DNA from: Nipponacmea schrenckii
Taxonomy: Eukaryota; Mollusca; Gastropoda; Lottiidae
Assembly (NCBI GenBank): GCA_030562195.1
Contig: CM060199.1
Coordinates: 14,218,338-14,282,337, forward strand
DNA: 64,000 bases
Direction of reading: 5' to 3'
The stretch itself is not shown here. The text below holds more notes on this DNA, generated by a model. That model had not been told where the DNA came from and searched no databases. It saw nothing but the letters and a program-made list of their open reading frames with translations. Numbering within the stretch: position 1 is the stretch's first letter.

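Larger units (their letters stand above)
2175..63928. other. Remaining introns over 300 bp with nothing recognised
   Basis: I saw no gene, RNA or clear repeat in these intron spans: 2396-2709, 6363-6714, 24463-24823, 27406-27722, 27873-28196, 31212-31669, 31878-32597, 52579-53055, 53224-53640, 57345-57696, 57850-58204, 58845-59154, 61498-61976, 63509-63928. All are AT-rich. Confidence 0.5.

Noticed and set aside
1..64000. CRISPR arrays, tRNA or rRNA genes, bacterial operon signals
   Set aside because: None present. Tandem arrays have no unique spacers, the tRNA-like match is a SINE head, and gene structure is spliced eukaryotic.

Overview
The window is one AT-rich stretch of animal genomic DNA, dominated by a single giant spectrin-repeat gene on the minus strand. 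I reconstructed 64 consecutive coding exons plus one alternative terminal exon between 64000 (5' side of the transcript) and 731 (3' side). Their splice phases join without conflict, and they encode about 4,560 residues of heptad-rich, W-containing three-helix repeats. The C-terminal part matches the vertebrate nesprin-1 (SYNE1) pattern as I remember it. There is a GLESH-type repeat with a DxGKxLL...SCSxLE stretch at 731-1203, and an EQYQ...ISxH-type repeat followed by a disordered insert at 8620-10968. I therefore call the gene a nesprin-1/MSP-300 orthologue. Neither the N-terminal calponin-homology domains nor the C-terminal KASH segment lies in the window. It is the middle-to-late rod of the linker that joins the nuclear envelope to the cytoskeleton.

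Layout, in transcript order (falling coordinates). 64000-53056: a very regular array in which three exons of 153, 165 and 327 nt (51+55+109 = 215 codons, two spectrin repeats) recur seven times. 52578-46012: six less regular exons. 42307-40676: one long exon of 543 codons ending in a stop, with no spectrin repeat. It is reached in phase from exon 46012-46317 and looks like an alternative 3' end that would give a KASH-less isoform with a disordered tail. 32716-731: thirty-five further exons, mostly about one repeat (or half a repeat) each, including an 11-codon micro-exon, an 840-nt exon with a disordered insert, and one exon with an apparent 1-nt frameshift in a homopolymer.

The introns carry the accessory content. 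The window opens with the 3' end of a Tc1/mariner transposase gene (1-196, plus strand). Other contents are three copies of a tRNA-headed SINE, a roughly 2-kb foldback element with long inverted arms, a LINE reverse-transcriptase relic, an exact 35-copy 26-bp minisatellite, a 64-68 bp minisatellite, and several older degenerate repeats.

Organism: a metazoan with compact phase-0 introns, high AT, Tc1 elements and tRNA-SINEs. A marine lophotrochozoan, possibly a mollusc, is my guess; this is inference and not shown by the sequence. I saw no bacterial features, CRISPR arrays, rRNA genes or intact tRNA genes.
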